From: Clostridium collagenovorans DSM 3089
GTDB lineage: Bacteria > Bacillota > Clostridia > Clostridiales > Clostridiaceae
NCBI RefSeq assembly: GCF_900130005.1
Contig: NZ_FQXP01000004.1
Location: 136,703 to 200,702 of the forward strand
Direction of reading: 5' to 3'
DNA length: 64,000 nucleotides
The translations under genes were made by a program, and so were the position numbers. The notes below the pieces were generated by a model. That model was not told where the DNA came from and did no database searches. It saw only the letters and a program-made list of their open reading frames with translations. Of the stretch, positions 8,349 to 16,852 are shown piece by piece (position 1 is the first letter of the stretch; each line of letters opens with the position of its first letter).

Positions 8349-8810
8349 ATGAGTAAGAAAAGAGTCATTTGGGTAATAGGTATAATTATTATAATAACTA
8401 TAGTATTAGTGATTGCTAATCCATATATTTTCAAATCAAATAATTTAATTTCAAAAAATAACTATGACTACGAATATGTACAATTAGAAACTTTAGATTT
8501 AGATGGTGATTTAGGTTGGCTTGATGATACTGATGTTGGCGATATAGATAAGTTAGTTCATATAATTGATGATTTATCAGTTAAGAAAGCTATAAAGTCT
8601 AGCAATAAGTTTAAGTATAGCATTACTTTTATTGCAACCTACGAAGAAGATAAAAAAATACAATATACTAAACCAGTTTTTACTCTTAACTTTTATAAAG
8701 GTAATATAATGGGTTTTAAGAAATATCCTGGTTATAGAGAACAGTATTATAAAGTTCAAAATAAGGAATTTGATATTAAAAAAGTTATGGAACAATTACA
8801 AAAAAGGTAG
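8349..8810 (+). CDS. Hypothetical membrane-anchored protein
   Basis: 153 residues with a GGGGG ribosome site. It has a short basic N-terminus and one strong hydrophobic helix (about residues 5-25), then a charged extracellular part rich in D, K and Y with no Cys. There is no lipobox. I do not recognise the family. It is transcribed alone, between the dsdA terminator and the hairpin at 8965. Confidence 0.65.
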   Translation: MSKKRVIWVIGIIIIITIVLVIANPYIFKSNNLISKNNYDYEYVQLETLDLDGDLGWLDDTDVGDIDKLVHIIDDLSVKKAIKSSNKFKYSITFIATYEEDKKIQYTKPVFTLNFYKGNIMGFKKYPGYREQYYKVQNKEFDIKKVMEQLQKR

Positions 8811-8964
8811 CATATATATTCTAATAAACAATCTTTCTTATATTTAGAGGTAACATTCATTATATAATAAATATAACCATTATTAGTAATGTAGAATATT
8901 TATTAGAACTTATATATTTTAAAAAAATCATTTTTAAAAAAGTTATGTTTATAAATAAATAAGC

Positions 8965-8995
8965 TAAAAGTGGACAATTAAGGTGTCCACTTTTA
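8965..8995. terminator. Hairpin, probable bidirectional terminator
   Basis: A 12-bp stem TAAAAGTGGACA (8965-8976) / TGTCCACTTTTA (8984-8995) between two convergent genes. The T-rich arm ends can serve both strands. Confidence 0.55.
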
Positions 8996-9072
8996 GGTTC
9001 TATAATATTAAAAATGTTATACCTTAAAGAAATATAGTTACATAATGCGTATTTATATTGTGTTTAGTATAT

Positions 9073-10026
9073 TTAGTCTAAAGCTCTTTCATCAATTCTT
9101 CTAATAAAACTATAAGTATAAGATTTAAAGTATTTTGTCCAAAATCCAAGAGCAGTGGGATTCAATGTTTCATAATCGACACCTAAATACTTAACACCTT
9201 CATTTGCTAGTTTTTTCATAGTGTATCCTAAGAGTTCCTTTGCTATGGAACCATTTCGATAGTCATAATCAATAAATGCACCACATATGTTGAGCATTTT
9301 AGAATTCTCTGAAATAAATGTTTCGGCTCCTTCACTTATTTCAATATATCCAATAGGTTTATCCATAACATATGCAACAAAAAACCTATTTTTTTCTTTA
9401 TTGCATAACTCTGAAAACTGTTCATTTGTGAATTGTACATATGGAAGACATATAGGATTATCATTCAGATGCTTAAGAAGTTTATTTTTAAAATCTAATA
9501 AGATAGTCGCCTCTTGATAATTGATTTCTTCATATCTACACCTAGTATCCATATTCAATTCAGCTATATTATCTAGGCTTCTTATTGCATCACTGCATCG
9601 GATACCAAAACCATTCAATACTAAAGATTCTGCAATCTCTTTATCATGTGCATATTTACAGATTGCAAAACTAAATATTTTATCTTTAATCATTATTTCT
9701 GATAGACTTTGAAATAATAGGGTAGCTGTTTTTTTTCTGCATTTTCCTGAAAAAGCACTTCCGAATAATGGGGAAAATGCCCCTTTTACATTTCCAAAAT
9801 GATCTTCAATTCCACCCCAAAAGATTAAATATCCTACAAGTTGTTCATCTTCTATTGCTACTAATCCATACTTGCTATTAAATATATTAGAGATTAAATC
9901 CTTTAGTGTATTTTTGTAATCTGCAACTAGTAATTGATTATTATTGCTACATTCATTTTTATATTCTCTTATTGCCAACTCAACAGCTTGATCTATATAT
10001 TTTGCCTCTGCTTTTTTTAAGTTCAT
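9073..10026 (-). CDS. Tandem GNAT-domain acetyltransferase under leader-peptide control
   Basis: 317 residues made of two GNAT-like halves. The N-terminal half (about 1-150) carries the degenerate motif FSGKCRKKTATLLFQSL. The C-terminal half (about 190-317) has AFIDYDYRNGSIAKELLGY, the acetyl-CoA loop with the RxxSxA variant, and LNPTALGFWTKYF. Many double-GNAT proteins have one inactive domain. The substrate is unknown. The ATG at 10026 has AGGAGG 6 bases upstream, and that site can be sequestered by CCTCCT just after a short upstream leader frame. This arrangement resembles inducible antibiotic-modifying genes, so a role in drug or toxin inactivation is possible but unproven. Confidence 0.85.
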   Translation of the reverse strand: MNLKKAEAKYIDQAVELAIREYKNECSNNNQLLVADYKNTLKDLISNIFNSKYGLVAIEDEQLVGYLIFWGGIEDHFGNVKGAFSPLFGSAFSGKCRKKTATLLFQSLSEIMIKDKIFSFAICKYAHDKEIAESLVLNGFGIRCSDAIRSLDNIAELNMDTRCRYEEINYQEATILLDFKNKLLKHLNDNPICLPYVQFTNEQFSELCNKEKNRFFVAYVMDKPIGYIEISEGAETFISENSKMLNICGAFIDYDYRNGSIAKELLGYTMKKLANEGVKYLGVDYETLNPTALGFWTKYFKSYTYSFIRRIDERALD

Positions 10027-10032
10027 TTCATT

Positions 10033-10076
10033 CCTCCTGATTCTAATATAGGAGGGTTACTTAATTTCTTCCCTCC
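10033..10076 (-). promoter_or_regulatory. Translational attenuator: competing hairpins around the GNAT ribosome site
   Basis: On the minus-strand RNA, segment 1 GGAGGG (10076-10071, inside the leader frame), segment 2 CCCTCCT (10056-10050, directly after the leader stop) and segment 3 AGGAGG (10038-10033, the Shine-Dalgarno of the GNAT gene) can pair 1:2 or 2:3, each as 6 perfect base pairs, but not both. Pairing 2:3 hides the ribosome site; pairing 1:2, or a ribosome on segment 2, frees it. Confidence 0.65.
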
Positions 10077-10110
10077 ACCCAATGGTTACAAAAAAGTCTT
10101 TTTTCATCAT
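10057..10110 (-). CDS. Leader peptide, 17 aa
   Basis: A short frame reading MMKKDFFVTIGWREEIK, preceded by AAAGGA at 9 bases. Its stop codon abuts the anti-Shine-Dalgarno segment of the downstream acetyltransferase gene. Its codons 12-14 are the first arm of the competing hairpin. I infer that its translation, rather than its product, is what matters. A second overlapping frame starts at 10120, but its start lies too close to the same ribosome site. Confidence 0.6.
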   Translation of the reverse strand: MMKKDFFVTIGWREEIK

Positions 10111-10274
10111 AATACATCATCCTTTCTGTATTTAAGATTTATTAAAACACATGTTGTGTAGTAATATCATTAATTATAAACAATTTTATTGTTATTTAAT
10201 ATTATTTATAATCAATGTAGTTACATTATATAGGATTTATGGGTTATAATTCAATGGAAATTTTAAAATAAATG

Positions 10275-10303
10275 TTGACAATAGAAATATTATTGCATAT
10301 ACT
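10275..10303 (+). promoter_or_regulatory. Promoter of the T-box leader
   Basis: TTGACA (10275-10280), exactly 17 bases, TATACT (10298-10303). The expected start point is near 10310, just ahead of the T-box structure. Confidence 0.8.
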
Positions 10304-10309
10304 AGGTAA

Positions 10310-10560
10310 TAATAAATTTAAATTCTATGAAAGAAAGAGTAAATATGTACTAAGTATCCAAAGCGAGTAGGGTTGGTGAGAGCCTATGAGAAAAGTTATA
10401 TTGAAAGACATTCTGGAGATGCTTATTTGAATATATAGTAGGATAAGACGGGTTTCCTCCGTTAAAGGGACTTGAGATGATAATGTATTAATACGTTATT
10501 AAACTAGGATGGTACCGTGAACATAAGCATTCACTCCTAAATTGGAGTGGTGCTTTTTTA
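10310..10560 (+). promoter_or_regulatory. T-box riboswitch leader (complete), cut off from its gene
   Basis: It contains a long stem I region (about 10330-10450) with the GGGTTGGTGAGAGCC apical part, then the T-box sequence AGGATGGTACCGTGAAC (10506-10522) and an intrinsic terminator made of AGCATTCACTCC and GGAGTGGTGCT followed by T6. AGGA of the T-box can pair with TCCT of the terminator arm to form the antiterminator. A GAC triplet followed by A, in AAAGACATT near 10410, is a candidate Asp specifier, but I could not fold the RNA to confirm it. About 30 bases further on, the mobile element begins, so the gene it controlled is now 18 kb away, most likely aspS2. Confidence 0.8.
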
Positions 10561-10707
10561 TTATATAAACAAAGTATAAATTTCTAATTATCTTTTTATA
10601 TTTTCTTAAATGCTCGTAAAGCCTTATTCTATGTGCTTTCGAGTATTTTTACTGTAGGAAGATACTTCACGTTTCTTTGCATATTTCCTCATGTCTTAGC
10701 TGTCAGA

Positions 10708-10729
10708 AGTGGTAAATAAGTAGTAAATT
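10708..10729 (+). other. Integrase arm-type sites, left end
   Basis: Two adjacent 11-base copies, AGTGGTAAATA (10708-10718) and AGTAGTAAATT (10719-10729), matching the direct repeats bound by the N-terminal domain of Tn916 Int. Confidence 0.7.
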
Positions 10730-10740
10730 CATTTGTACTA

Positions 10741-11958
10741 CTAAGCAACAAGACGCTCCTGTTGCTTCTCTTTATTCAAGCGTTTCATTTCTGCCATTGC
10801 AGAATCGAATGTTGCATGTGCGTAATAGTTCAGCGTCATGGCTATATTAGCATGTCCCATAATGTACTGTAATGCCTTTGGATTCATTCCTGCATTTGCA
10901 TAGTTGGTACAGAATGTATGTCGCAAACTATGTGGAGTGATGTGTGGCAATTTATCCTCGTTATACTTATTGTATTTCTTAACAAGACCTTTCATCATGC
11001 CGTTGTAATCACTTGCCACTTTTGGATAGTTCTTTCTATTAAGAAAGAGGAAATCACTATATCCATCAATCTCAACACGCTTATCATTCTTTCGATTCGC
11101 TAACACTCGCTTAAATGCTTGATAGGCTTCTTCAACCATAGGAACTTGACGTTCGCCACTTTTGGTCTTTGGTGTTTCAATGTAGTACCCAATTTCAGTA
11201 TCTCTCAATAGCTGATGGTCTATATTGACAAGACGATTCTCAAAATCTAAATCTGGAAGTGTCAAACCACCAAACTCTGAAATACGAAGACCTGTTTTTA
11301 AGAGTATCAGAATTTCATCATAATTTTTGCTGTAGGTTTTATCAGCTTTTGCAAAGGCTAACAGTTTTTCTTCCTGTTCTTCTGTTAGTACGGTCTTAGG
11401 GACAGTATCATCATCAAGAACTGCTTTCAGTTGAAAGTCAAATGGATTCTTCCGAACACAATCATCTTGTATAGCAATATAGAATGAAGCCTTTAAAGAA
11501 CGTTTGTAGTTATTGATGGTTTGATAAGCATAACCATTTTCACTCATTCTAATAGCCCATTCTTTAGCGTCTGATGGCTTAATACTGTCAATACTTCTTA
11601 CACCTAACTTGTCTTTCTTCAAAATATCCATAAGATATTTGCGTCCAGTTTCAGTGTTTTTTCTAACCTTTGGTCTTTGAGCGTTCTGTTTTGCGTAAAG
11701 CTGGCAGAGTGTCATTTTCTTTCCTACAACATCAATACCATCATGAATGTCTTTCTGTAACTCTGCGATTTTCTCTCTAAGTGAGATACAATCACGCTTT
11801 CCTGCTGGTACTCGGTCTGTAGCCACAAGTTTCCACGAGTAAACAAATTGCGGTTCTCCAAATGAATCTATATATTTGTATAAGTATCTTCCGTCTTTTC
11901 GTTGGCTCTCTCCAGTCTTTAAGATTCGACCTTTATTGTCACGTCTTTTTTCTGACAT
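10741..11958 (-). CDS. int: Tn916 integrase (tyrosine recombinase)
   Basis: A 405-residue tyrosine recombinase that cuts and rejoins the element ends for integration and, with Xis, excision. The arm-binding domain is N-terminal (about 1-80), followed by a SAM-like core-binding domain and a catalytic domain. The catalytic set is visible: Arg in LKTGLRISE, the HSLRHTF box, the later His in MGHANIAMT and the nucleophilic Tyr in LNYYAHATF near residue 379. It ends at the extreme left of the element and reads toward the T-box leader. The sequence is full length for Tn916 Int. Confidence 0.97.
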   Translation of the reverse strand: MSEKRRDNKGRILKTGESQRKDGRYLYKYIDSFGEPQFVYSWKLVATDRVPAGKRDCISLREKIAELQKDIHDGIDVVGKKMTLCQLYAKQNAQRPKVRKNTETGRKYLMDILKKDKLGVRSIDSIKPSDAKEWAIRMSENGYAYQTINNYKRSLKASFYIAIQDDCVRKNPFDFQLKAVLDDDTVPKTVLTEEQEEKLLAFAKADKTYSKNYDEILILLKTGLRISEFGGLTLPDLDFENRLVNIDHQLLRDTEIGYYIETPKTKSGERQVPMVEEAYQAFKRVLANRKNDKRVEIDGYSDFLFLNRKNYPKVASDYNGMMKGLVKKYNKYNEDKLPHITPHSLRHTFCTNYANAGMNPKALQYIMGHANIAMTLNYYAHATFDSAMAEMKRLNKEKQQERLVA

Positions 11959-12039
11959 GGCATTTGCTCCTTTCCTTTATGGAAAGAGCCTTGATACGAC
12001 TTAATACTATTTTATCATATACAAGACCCTTTGGCGACG

Positions 12040-12243
12040 CTAGATTGCGTCCAATGTATCTATAATTTTTTCAAATTGTTTTCGTTTAATCTGAATACGA
12101 TTGCCATTCATAATCAGCCAATTTGCATTTTTATTTTCCTCTGCCAAGCGTCGTAGCTTGTTTTCGCCAATACGAAAATATTTTGACGCTTCTTCAATGG
12201 TTAGGGTATAACGTTCCCAAATAGGAATGTCAGTCTGCTTCAT
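12040..12243 (-). CDS. xis: Tn916 excisionase
   Basis: A 67-residue basic winged-helix protein. [20 protein letters not shown] is the MerR-like helix-turn-helix. It is needed with Int for excision and binds near the element ends. It lies directly upstream of int, same strand, 81 bases apart, and its GGAGGA ribosome site fits the ATG at 12243. Confidence 0.95.
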
Positions 12244-12478
12244 AAAATCCTCCTTTCCAAATCACTTATTTGGATTTCATAAAAGTTGTTTTACCAGCAA
12301 TCGAACAGCTTTAGCAAAGCTCACGGGAGTTCCACCCCTGCATGGTTCTCATGTAGCCATACTCATTGCCTGCGACGGTTTTATCACGCTCGGACTATTG
12401 ACTGTATGGGAGTATCATTATCACGATAAGAATGTCGTTGCAGGCAATCCTGCTAAAGATTGCTTCTCGGATCACTAA
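12227..12478 (+). CDS. Possible Tn916 orf5, small frame opposite xis
   Basis: An 83-codon frame on the plus strand whose first codons overlap the start of xis. Its position between xis and orf8 matches the place of orf5 in the Tn916 map. There is no good ribosome site ahead of its ATG, the composition is not protein-like at the start, and no domain is recognisable. It is listed for completeness and may not be translated. Confidence 0.3.
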
Positions 12479-12703
12479 CATGAATCGCTCGCTATCTTTA
12501 TAAGATAGGTCATGGCGGTTAGTTCCGTTGGCTCTTTTCTTATCGAAACGTATTCGATTACTTTTATTCAGTTTTCAAAGAACAATGGCTCGTTAGCCTA
12601 TCAAAACACATTGAAAGCTCAATATGCTTTGGTGGAATAACAAACCTCCCTGTTCGGGAAGCGTGGAATGGTTTAGCACGCTTCCACGAAAGGAGAGAGG
12701 ATA

Positions 12704-12934
12704 TTACTTAATTTCAAATGACAAAATCTTTGTAATCAGTCTGGTTTCCATTCTTCCACGTAAGACTTCATCAACGACCATACTTTGATTGCCATATTCA
12801 TCTTTCATAAGTCGTAGGGAACGCTTCGTTATGTACCCTCTGTAATGATGTAGAATCTGGTTAATCGCTTCGGTATCGCCATCTGTTGCCTTTACAATGA
12901 GAGGAAAGGGAATCATAGGATATTGTGTTTTCAT
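12704..12934 (-). CDS. orf8: Tn916 Orf8, helix-turn-helix domain protein
   Basis: A 76-residue conserved Tn916 protein. It starts 4 bases into the end of orf7 (overlapping ATGA), so the two are coupled. The N-terminal part MIPFPLIVKATDGDTEAINQ resembles the sigma-70-like HTH_16 domain of conjugative transposon regulators. In Tn916, orf7 and orf8 transcription increases when tetracycline relieves attenuation upstream of tet(M), and reads on into xis and int. Confidence 0.92.
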   Translation of the reverse strand: MKTQYPMIPFPLIVKATDGDTEAINQILHHYRGYITKRSLRLMKDEYGNQSMVVDEVLRGRMETRLITKILSFEIK

Positions 12935-13353
12935 TCTTCAAATTCCTCCATAAACTTTTTAATTAAGGCTAGTCCACTGGTTCTATGCCGATAGACAGTA
13001 GAACGGTTCAATTTCAACAGGTCTGCAATTTCTGAATCGCTCATGTCCATAAAGTAAAACAGCAGTAGAATTTCACGTTTCTTGTCTGGCAACTCACGTA
13101 ATGCTTCACTCAACAAATCATTTTCAACGCCTACTGATAACCCATTGAGTGTAAAAATCTGAAAGTCAGTTGAATAGTTATCTGTTGTCGCAAACTGGCT
13201 AACAAGATAATCGCCAACATCCGAAAAGGACACCTCACGCTTTGCAATCCTTGAAAGATAAAGCATATAATTCTTTCGCTCGTCTTCCATAGCACGTTTA
13301 CAGATATAGTCAAACTGATTTTCTATTGTGGTCTGAAAAGAAGATGGTTTCAT
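12931..13353 (-). CDS. orf7: Tn916 Orf7, sigma-70-like regulator
   Basis: A 140-residue sigma-factor-like protein. The C-terminal region-4-type helix-turn-helix is seen in DMSDSEIADLLKLNRSTVYRH. It activates transcription running through orf8, xis and int, linking tet(M) induction to excision. The start MKPSS at 13353 follows GGGGGTG at 7 bases; the ATG at 13362 is inside that site. Confidence 0.93.
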   Translation of the reverse strand: MKPSSFQTTIENQFDYICKRAMEDERKNYMLYLSRIAKREVSFSDVGDYLVSQFATTDNYSTDFQIFTLNGLSVGVENDLLSEALRELPDKKREILLLFYFMDMSDSEIADLLKLNRSTVYRHRTSGLALIKKFMEEFEE

Positions 13354-13857
13354 GTTTCTCACCCCCTTTCTGTCTAGGAAAGGAAGTGAGCCTTGCTCGT
13401 TTATCTCCTTTCACTCTTAGTCCCAATGTGAAAGGGGGATTTGTTGCATTACTGATAAATAAACTTTGTAAAAAAGTTCTGAATAGCCAAAAAAGCATAT
13501 AAACAGATTTATTTCTCTGTTTACATGCTTCTGTTATTCTATCTATATGATTTATAAAACCACATTGGTGGACGTACTTATCTATTGCAGATAGACGACT
13601 TTTTTTGACAAGAACCCAATGTAAGGAAATTTATTGTATATGATGTACTTCATGGCGACGTTGACCTCCAACAAACCGCCATTTGGAAGTAATATACAAT
13701 ATTTTAACAGCGTAAATAGCACTACCATATAACGGTTTTTTTTATTGGCGTTTAGTAGTGCTTTTTATTAAATATAAACCTATAAACCATATAACACGTT
13801 TTTCTATACCTGTTTTTAATTCAGTAGGAACAATAAAATGTATAGAGGTGGTCTACT
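13354..13857. other. Regulatory region between orf7 and orf9
   Basis: About 500 bases inside Tn916. It should hold the divergent promoters for orf7 (leftward) and orf9 (rightward). A hairpin with arms AGCACTAC (13718-13725) and GTAGTGCT (13755-13762) followed by T5 is a rightward terminator. Small frames here occupy the map position of orf10, but none has convincing coding features. Confidence 0.5.
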
Positions 13858-14211
13858 ATGCGTAAAAAAGAAGATAAATATGATTTTAGAGCCTTTGGTT
13901 TAGCCATTAAAGAAGCTCGATTGAAACGAGGTTTAACTCGTGAACAAGTGGGAGCATTGATTGAAATTGACCCACGGTACTTAACTAATATTGAAAATAA
14001 AGGGCAACACCCCAGCATACAAGTTCTTTATGACCTTGTATCGTTACTTCATGTTTCCGTTGATGAATTTTTCTTACCTGCTAATAACTTGGTAAAAAGC
14101 ACCCGACGATTACAGATAGAGAAATACATGGATAGCTTTACAGACAAAGAACTATCCTTAATGGAATCTTTAGCCAGCGGTATCAACGAAGCAAGAAACA
14201 TCGAAGACTAA
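13858..14211 (+). CDS. orf9: Tn916 Orf9, Xre-type repressor
   Basis: A 117-residue protein with an N-terminal HTH (LKRGLTREQVGALIEIDPRY and the following TNIENKGQHPS), opposite in direction to all other functional Tn916 genes except the doubtful orf5. In the Tn916 circuit it is thought to repress the orf7 promoter. AGAGGTGG lies at the correct distance from the ATG at 13858. It converges on orf6, with a shared terminator between them. Confidence 0.93.
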   Translation: MRKKEDKYDFRAFGLAIKEARLKRGLTREQVGALIEIDPRYLTNIENKGQHPSIQVLYDLVSLLHVSVDEFFLPANNLVKSTRRLQIEKYMDSFTDKELSLMESLASGINEARNIED

Positions 14212-14236
14212 TTAAAAGAATCCATACATAACGGAA

Positions 14237-14281
14237 AGAGCCGATAAAATGAGATTGTATTAATCTCATTTTATCGGCTCT
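14237..14281. terminator. Bidirectional terminator between orf9 and orf6
   Basis: A perfect 20-bp inverted repeat: arms 14237-14256 and 14262-14281 with a 5-base loop. AT-rich internal arms serve as T-tracts on both strands. The stop codon of orf6 lies inside it. Confidence 0.7.
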
Positions 14282-14459
14282 GCGTCTTTGCGTCTGGCTC
14301 TGTAATCACAGTTACTTTGAACTGCTTTATTTCAATTAAATTTTCTTGTCTGCATTTCGGACAATAGAGGGGGAATTTTTTTAATTCAGTATCTTCCCTT
14401 ATCTTTAATCGTGTTTTATTTCCACATACAGGACACAATATCCACTTGTAGTTTATAAT
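14271..14459 (-). CDS. orf6: Tn916 Orf6, small cysteine-rich KTR protein
   Basis: 62 residues with two CxxC knuckles (LCPVCGNKTR and YCPKCRQEN) of the KTR-type zinc-ribbon family. It lies just downstream of tet(M) on the same strand. A strong AAAGGAGG precedes it, but the codon at the right distance is ATT (14459-14457), so the start is non-canonical here or lies at the adjacent ATA. Its function is unknown. Confidence 0.8.
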   Translation of the reverse strand: MINYKWILCPVCGNKTRLKIREDTELKKFPLYCPKCRQENLIEIKQFKVTVITEPDAKTQSR

Positions 14460-14556
14460 AACTATCTCCTCCTTTACACTTTAATTCAAATCTTTATTAA
14501 AAAATATTTCATCTTATTTAACAAGAAACCATATTTATATAACAACATAAAATACA

Positions 14557-16476
14557 CTAAGTTATTTTATTGAACATATATCGTACTTTATCTATCCGAC
14601 TATTTGGACGACGGGGCTGGCAAACAGGTTCACCGGTAGTAACATGGTACCCTTTTAACTCTGTTAAACAAACACTACGTCCATTTGTAAAGAAAGTTAA
14701 ATCACTACGATATTCTTGAATACACCGAGCAGGGATTTCTCCACTAAGAATGACCTCATTATTTTTCAATTGAGTGTCTACGATGTTCGCACAATATTTA
14801 GGAGCATCGTTGTATGCTCGTGAAAGATATTCCTGTGGCGCATAAATTTTAAAACTAAGATATGGCTCTAACAATTCTGTTCCAGCTTTTTTTAAGACTT
14901 GTTCCAATACAATAGGAGCAAGCATCCGAAAATCTGCTGGGGTACTAACAGGGCTATAGTATAAGCCATACTTAAAACAGATTTTACAGTCCGTCACATT
15001 CCAACCATACAATCCTTGTTCACAGCCATAGCGTATCCCCTCCATAACTGCATTTTGAAACGATTGATTTAAGTATCCAAGAGAAACCGAGCTCTCATAC
15101 TGTACTCCGCTCCCTAATGGAAGCTGTGCTACAGATAGACCAATGGAAGCCCAGAAAGGATTCGGTGGAACTTCGATGTGAATGGTATACTCTGCTTTTT
15201 TTAACGGTCTTTCCATATAAATGACTGTAGGCTCTTTTATTTCTATCTCCACATGATACTTTTCTTGCAGCAGAGCACAAGTCACTTCCATTTGTACTTT
15301 CCCTAAGAAAGAAAGTATGATTTCATGTGTCGCAGAATCCACATAATATCGCAGAAGCGGGTCACTGTCGGAGATTTCTAAAAGTGCATCAAGTAACATT
15401 TCCCTTTGTTGAGGTTTGCTCGGTTCAACAGTCGTTTGCAGCAGAGGGAGGGGATTTTCAATTCTCTCTCTCTGTGGCAATAGCTTTGTATCTCCAAGAA
15501 CACTATTTAACTTCAAAAACTCATTCTGCAAAATAACAATTTCCCCGGAATAAGCCTTATCGATTTTACATAATTCACCATTTATTGAAGTATACATTTC
15601 TGTAATTTTTATTTTTTCCTTTTCCGATATTCTAACCGAATCTCGCAAATGCAGTACGCCACTATAAAGACGTATATATGCAAGACGCTGTCTTTTTTCC
15701 GAATACTCAATTTTGAAAACTTTTCCGCAAAGTTCAGACTGACCTCGATGTGTTGATGAATAAAATTTATTCGTAATCACTTCTATAAGGTTATCAATCC
15801 CTATATTGTTTTTTGCACTTCCGTGATAAACAGGGAACAGGGAACAATTATGAAATCTTATGCTTTCCTCTTGTTCGAGTTCTAATGCTTCCAATAATTT
15901 CCCAGACGTATATTTCTCCAAAAGGTAATCATTTCCTTCTATTACCATATCCCATTGTTCAGATTCGGTAAAGTTCATTACACGCATATTAGGATGCAGT
16001 TCTACCTTCTGTTTGATTACAATTTCCGCAGAAAGTTTCTCTTTAATATCCTGATAAACCGTTGATAAATCAATTCCATTTTGGTCAATCTTATTGATAA
16101 AAAAGATTGTGGGAATACCTATTTTCCTAAGTGCATGAAACAATATACGAGTTTGTGCTTGTACGCCATCTTTTGCAGAAATCAGTAGAATTGCCCCATC
16201 TAATACTGATAATGAACGATATACTTCTGCTAAAAAATCCATATGTCCTGGCGTGTCTATGATGTTCATCTTAGTATTTTTCCACTGAAAAGAGGTTATC
16301 GCCGTCTGAATTGTAATTCCTCTCTGACGTTCTAAAAGCGTATTATCCGTTTTCGTTGTACCTCTGTCCACGCTTCCTAATTCTGTAATCGCTCCACTGT
16401 TATATAATAAGCTTTCTGTTAAGGTAGTTTTTCCCGCATCAACATGAGCTAAAACTCCAATATTAATAATTTTCAT
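14557..16476 (-). CDS. tet(M): Tetracycline resistance ribosomal protection protein Tet(M)
   Basis: A 639-residue EF-G-like GTPase that removes tetracycline from the ribosome. G1 is AHVDAGKT, G3 DTPGH, G4 NKID; then the translation-factor beta-barrel, EF-G-like domains III/IV and the C-terminal helix ending VRYMFNKIT. The start MKIINIG at 16476 follows GGAGG at 9 bases; an upstream in-frame ATG at 16491 overlaps that site. Compared with the Tn916 Tet(M) sequence I remember, there are clustered substitutions near residues 40-75 and around 440-450, typical of the mosaic tet(M) alleles. It is full length and has all GTPase motifs, so it should be functional. Confidence 0.97.
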   Translation of the reverse strand: MKIINIGVLAHVDAGKTTLTESLLYNSGAITELGSVDRGTTKTDNTLLERQRGITIQTAITSFQWKNTKMNIIDTPGHMDFLAEVYRSLSVLDGAILLISAKDGVQAQTRILFHALRKIGIPTIFFINKIDQNGIDLSTVYQDIKEKLSAEIVIKQKVELHPNMRVMNFTESEQWDMVIEGNDYLLEKYTSGKLLEALELEQEESIRFHNCSLFPVYHGSAKNNIGIDNLIEVITNKFYSSTHRGQSELCGKVFKIEYSEKRQRLAYIRLYSGVLHLRDSVRISEKEKIKITEMYTSINGELCKIDKAYSGEIVILQNEFLKLNSVLGDTKLLPQRERIENPLPLLQTTVEPSKPQQREMLLDALLEISDSDPLLRYYVDSATHEIILSFLGKVQMEVTCALLQEKYHVEIEIKEPTVIYMERPLKKAEYTIHIEVPPNPFWASIGLSVAQLPLGSGVQYESSVSLGYLNQSFQNAVMEGIRYGCEQGLYGWNVTDCKICFKYGLYYSPVSTPADFRMLAPIVLEQVLKKAGTELLEPYLSFKIYAPQEYLSRAYNDAPKYCANIVDTQLKNNEVILSGEIPARCIQEYRSDLTFFTNGRSVCLTELKGYHVTTGEPVCQPRRPNSRIDKVRYMFNKIT

Positions 16477-16491
16477 GTGATTTTCCTCCAT

Positions 16492-16578
16492 TCAAAAGCC
16501 CAAAAGGGCATAAAAATCCCAGTGATAAATACTCTTATCACTGGGATTTTTATGCATAACCATAGGCATACAAAGCAT
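16492..16578 (-). CDS. orf12: tet(M) leader peptide (Tn916 orf12)
   Basis: A 28-codon frame starting MLCMPMVMHKNPSD and ending YALLGF, directly upstream of tet(M). The codons span a terminator hairpin. It acts in attenuation: with tetracycline, ribosome pausing on the leader allows RNA polymerase to read into tet(M) and beyond. The sequence is intact. Confidence 0.93.
   Translation of the reverse strand: MLCMPMVMHKNPSDKSIYHWDFYALLGF
16512..16551 (-). terminator. tet(M) attenuator hairpin
   Basis: Arms CCCAGTGATAA and TTATCACTGGG with a short loop, followed on the minus strand by T5; it lies within the leader frame. A second larger pairing joins 16615-16628 with 16703-16716 (14 bp, AAGGTATTCTTAAA type). 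Confidence 0.8.
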
Positions 16579-16699
16579 ACAGATATTCTCCGGATACTTT
16601 AGAATCACATGATAAAGGTATTCTTAAACTGGGTACAAAAAACTAAGCCCTCCTAAAAAAGGACATCCAATTATTTGTTCCCACTATCAAATTGACAGT

Positions 16700-16723
16700 T
16701 TATTTAAGAATACCTTGCCGCAT
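16700..16723 (-). CDS. Seven-codon upstream leader frame (MRQGILK)
   Basis: A tiny frame with AAAGGAG upstream. It overlaps the first arm of the larger tet(M) leader hairpin, so its translation could influence attenuation. Confidence 0.45.
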   Translation of the reverse strand: MRQGILK

Positions 16724-16754
16724 ATTTATTAACTCCTTTTAAATAGATACTTAA

Positions 16755-16783
16755 ATAATAGCACGTAAGAGCATATTTGTAAA
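16755..16783 (-). promoter_or_regulatory. tet(M) promoter
   Basis: On the minus strand TTTACA (16783-16778), 17 bases, TATTAT (16760-16755). It lies ahead of both leader frames and the attenuator, at the position of the known Tn916 tet promoter. Confidence 0.8.
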
Positions 16784-16852
16784 GGAATCTCCAATTTTTT
16801 ATCAAAGAGAGTACGTGATTACAAAATAGCTGTAATAATGTACCAATATTTG

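Noticed and set aside
12227..12478. A confident call for the frame opposite xis
   Set aside because: It matches the Tn916 orf5 position but lacks a ribosome site and any domain, so it is listed only with low confidence.
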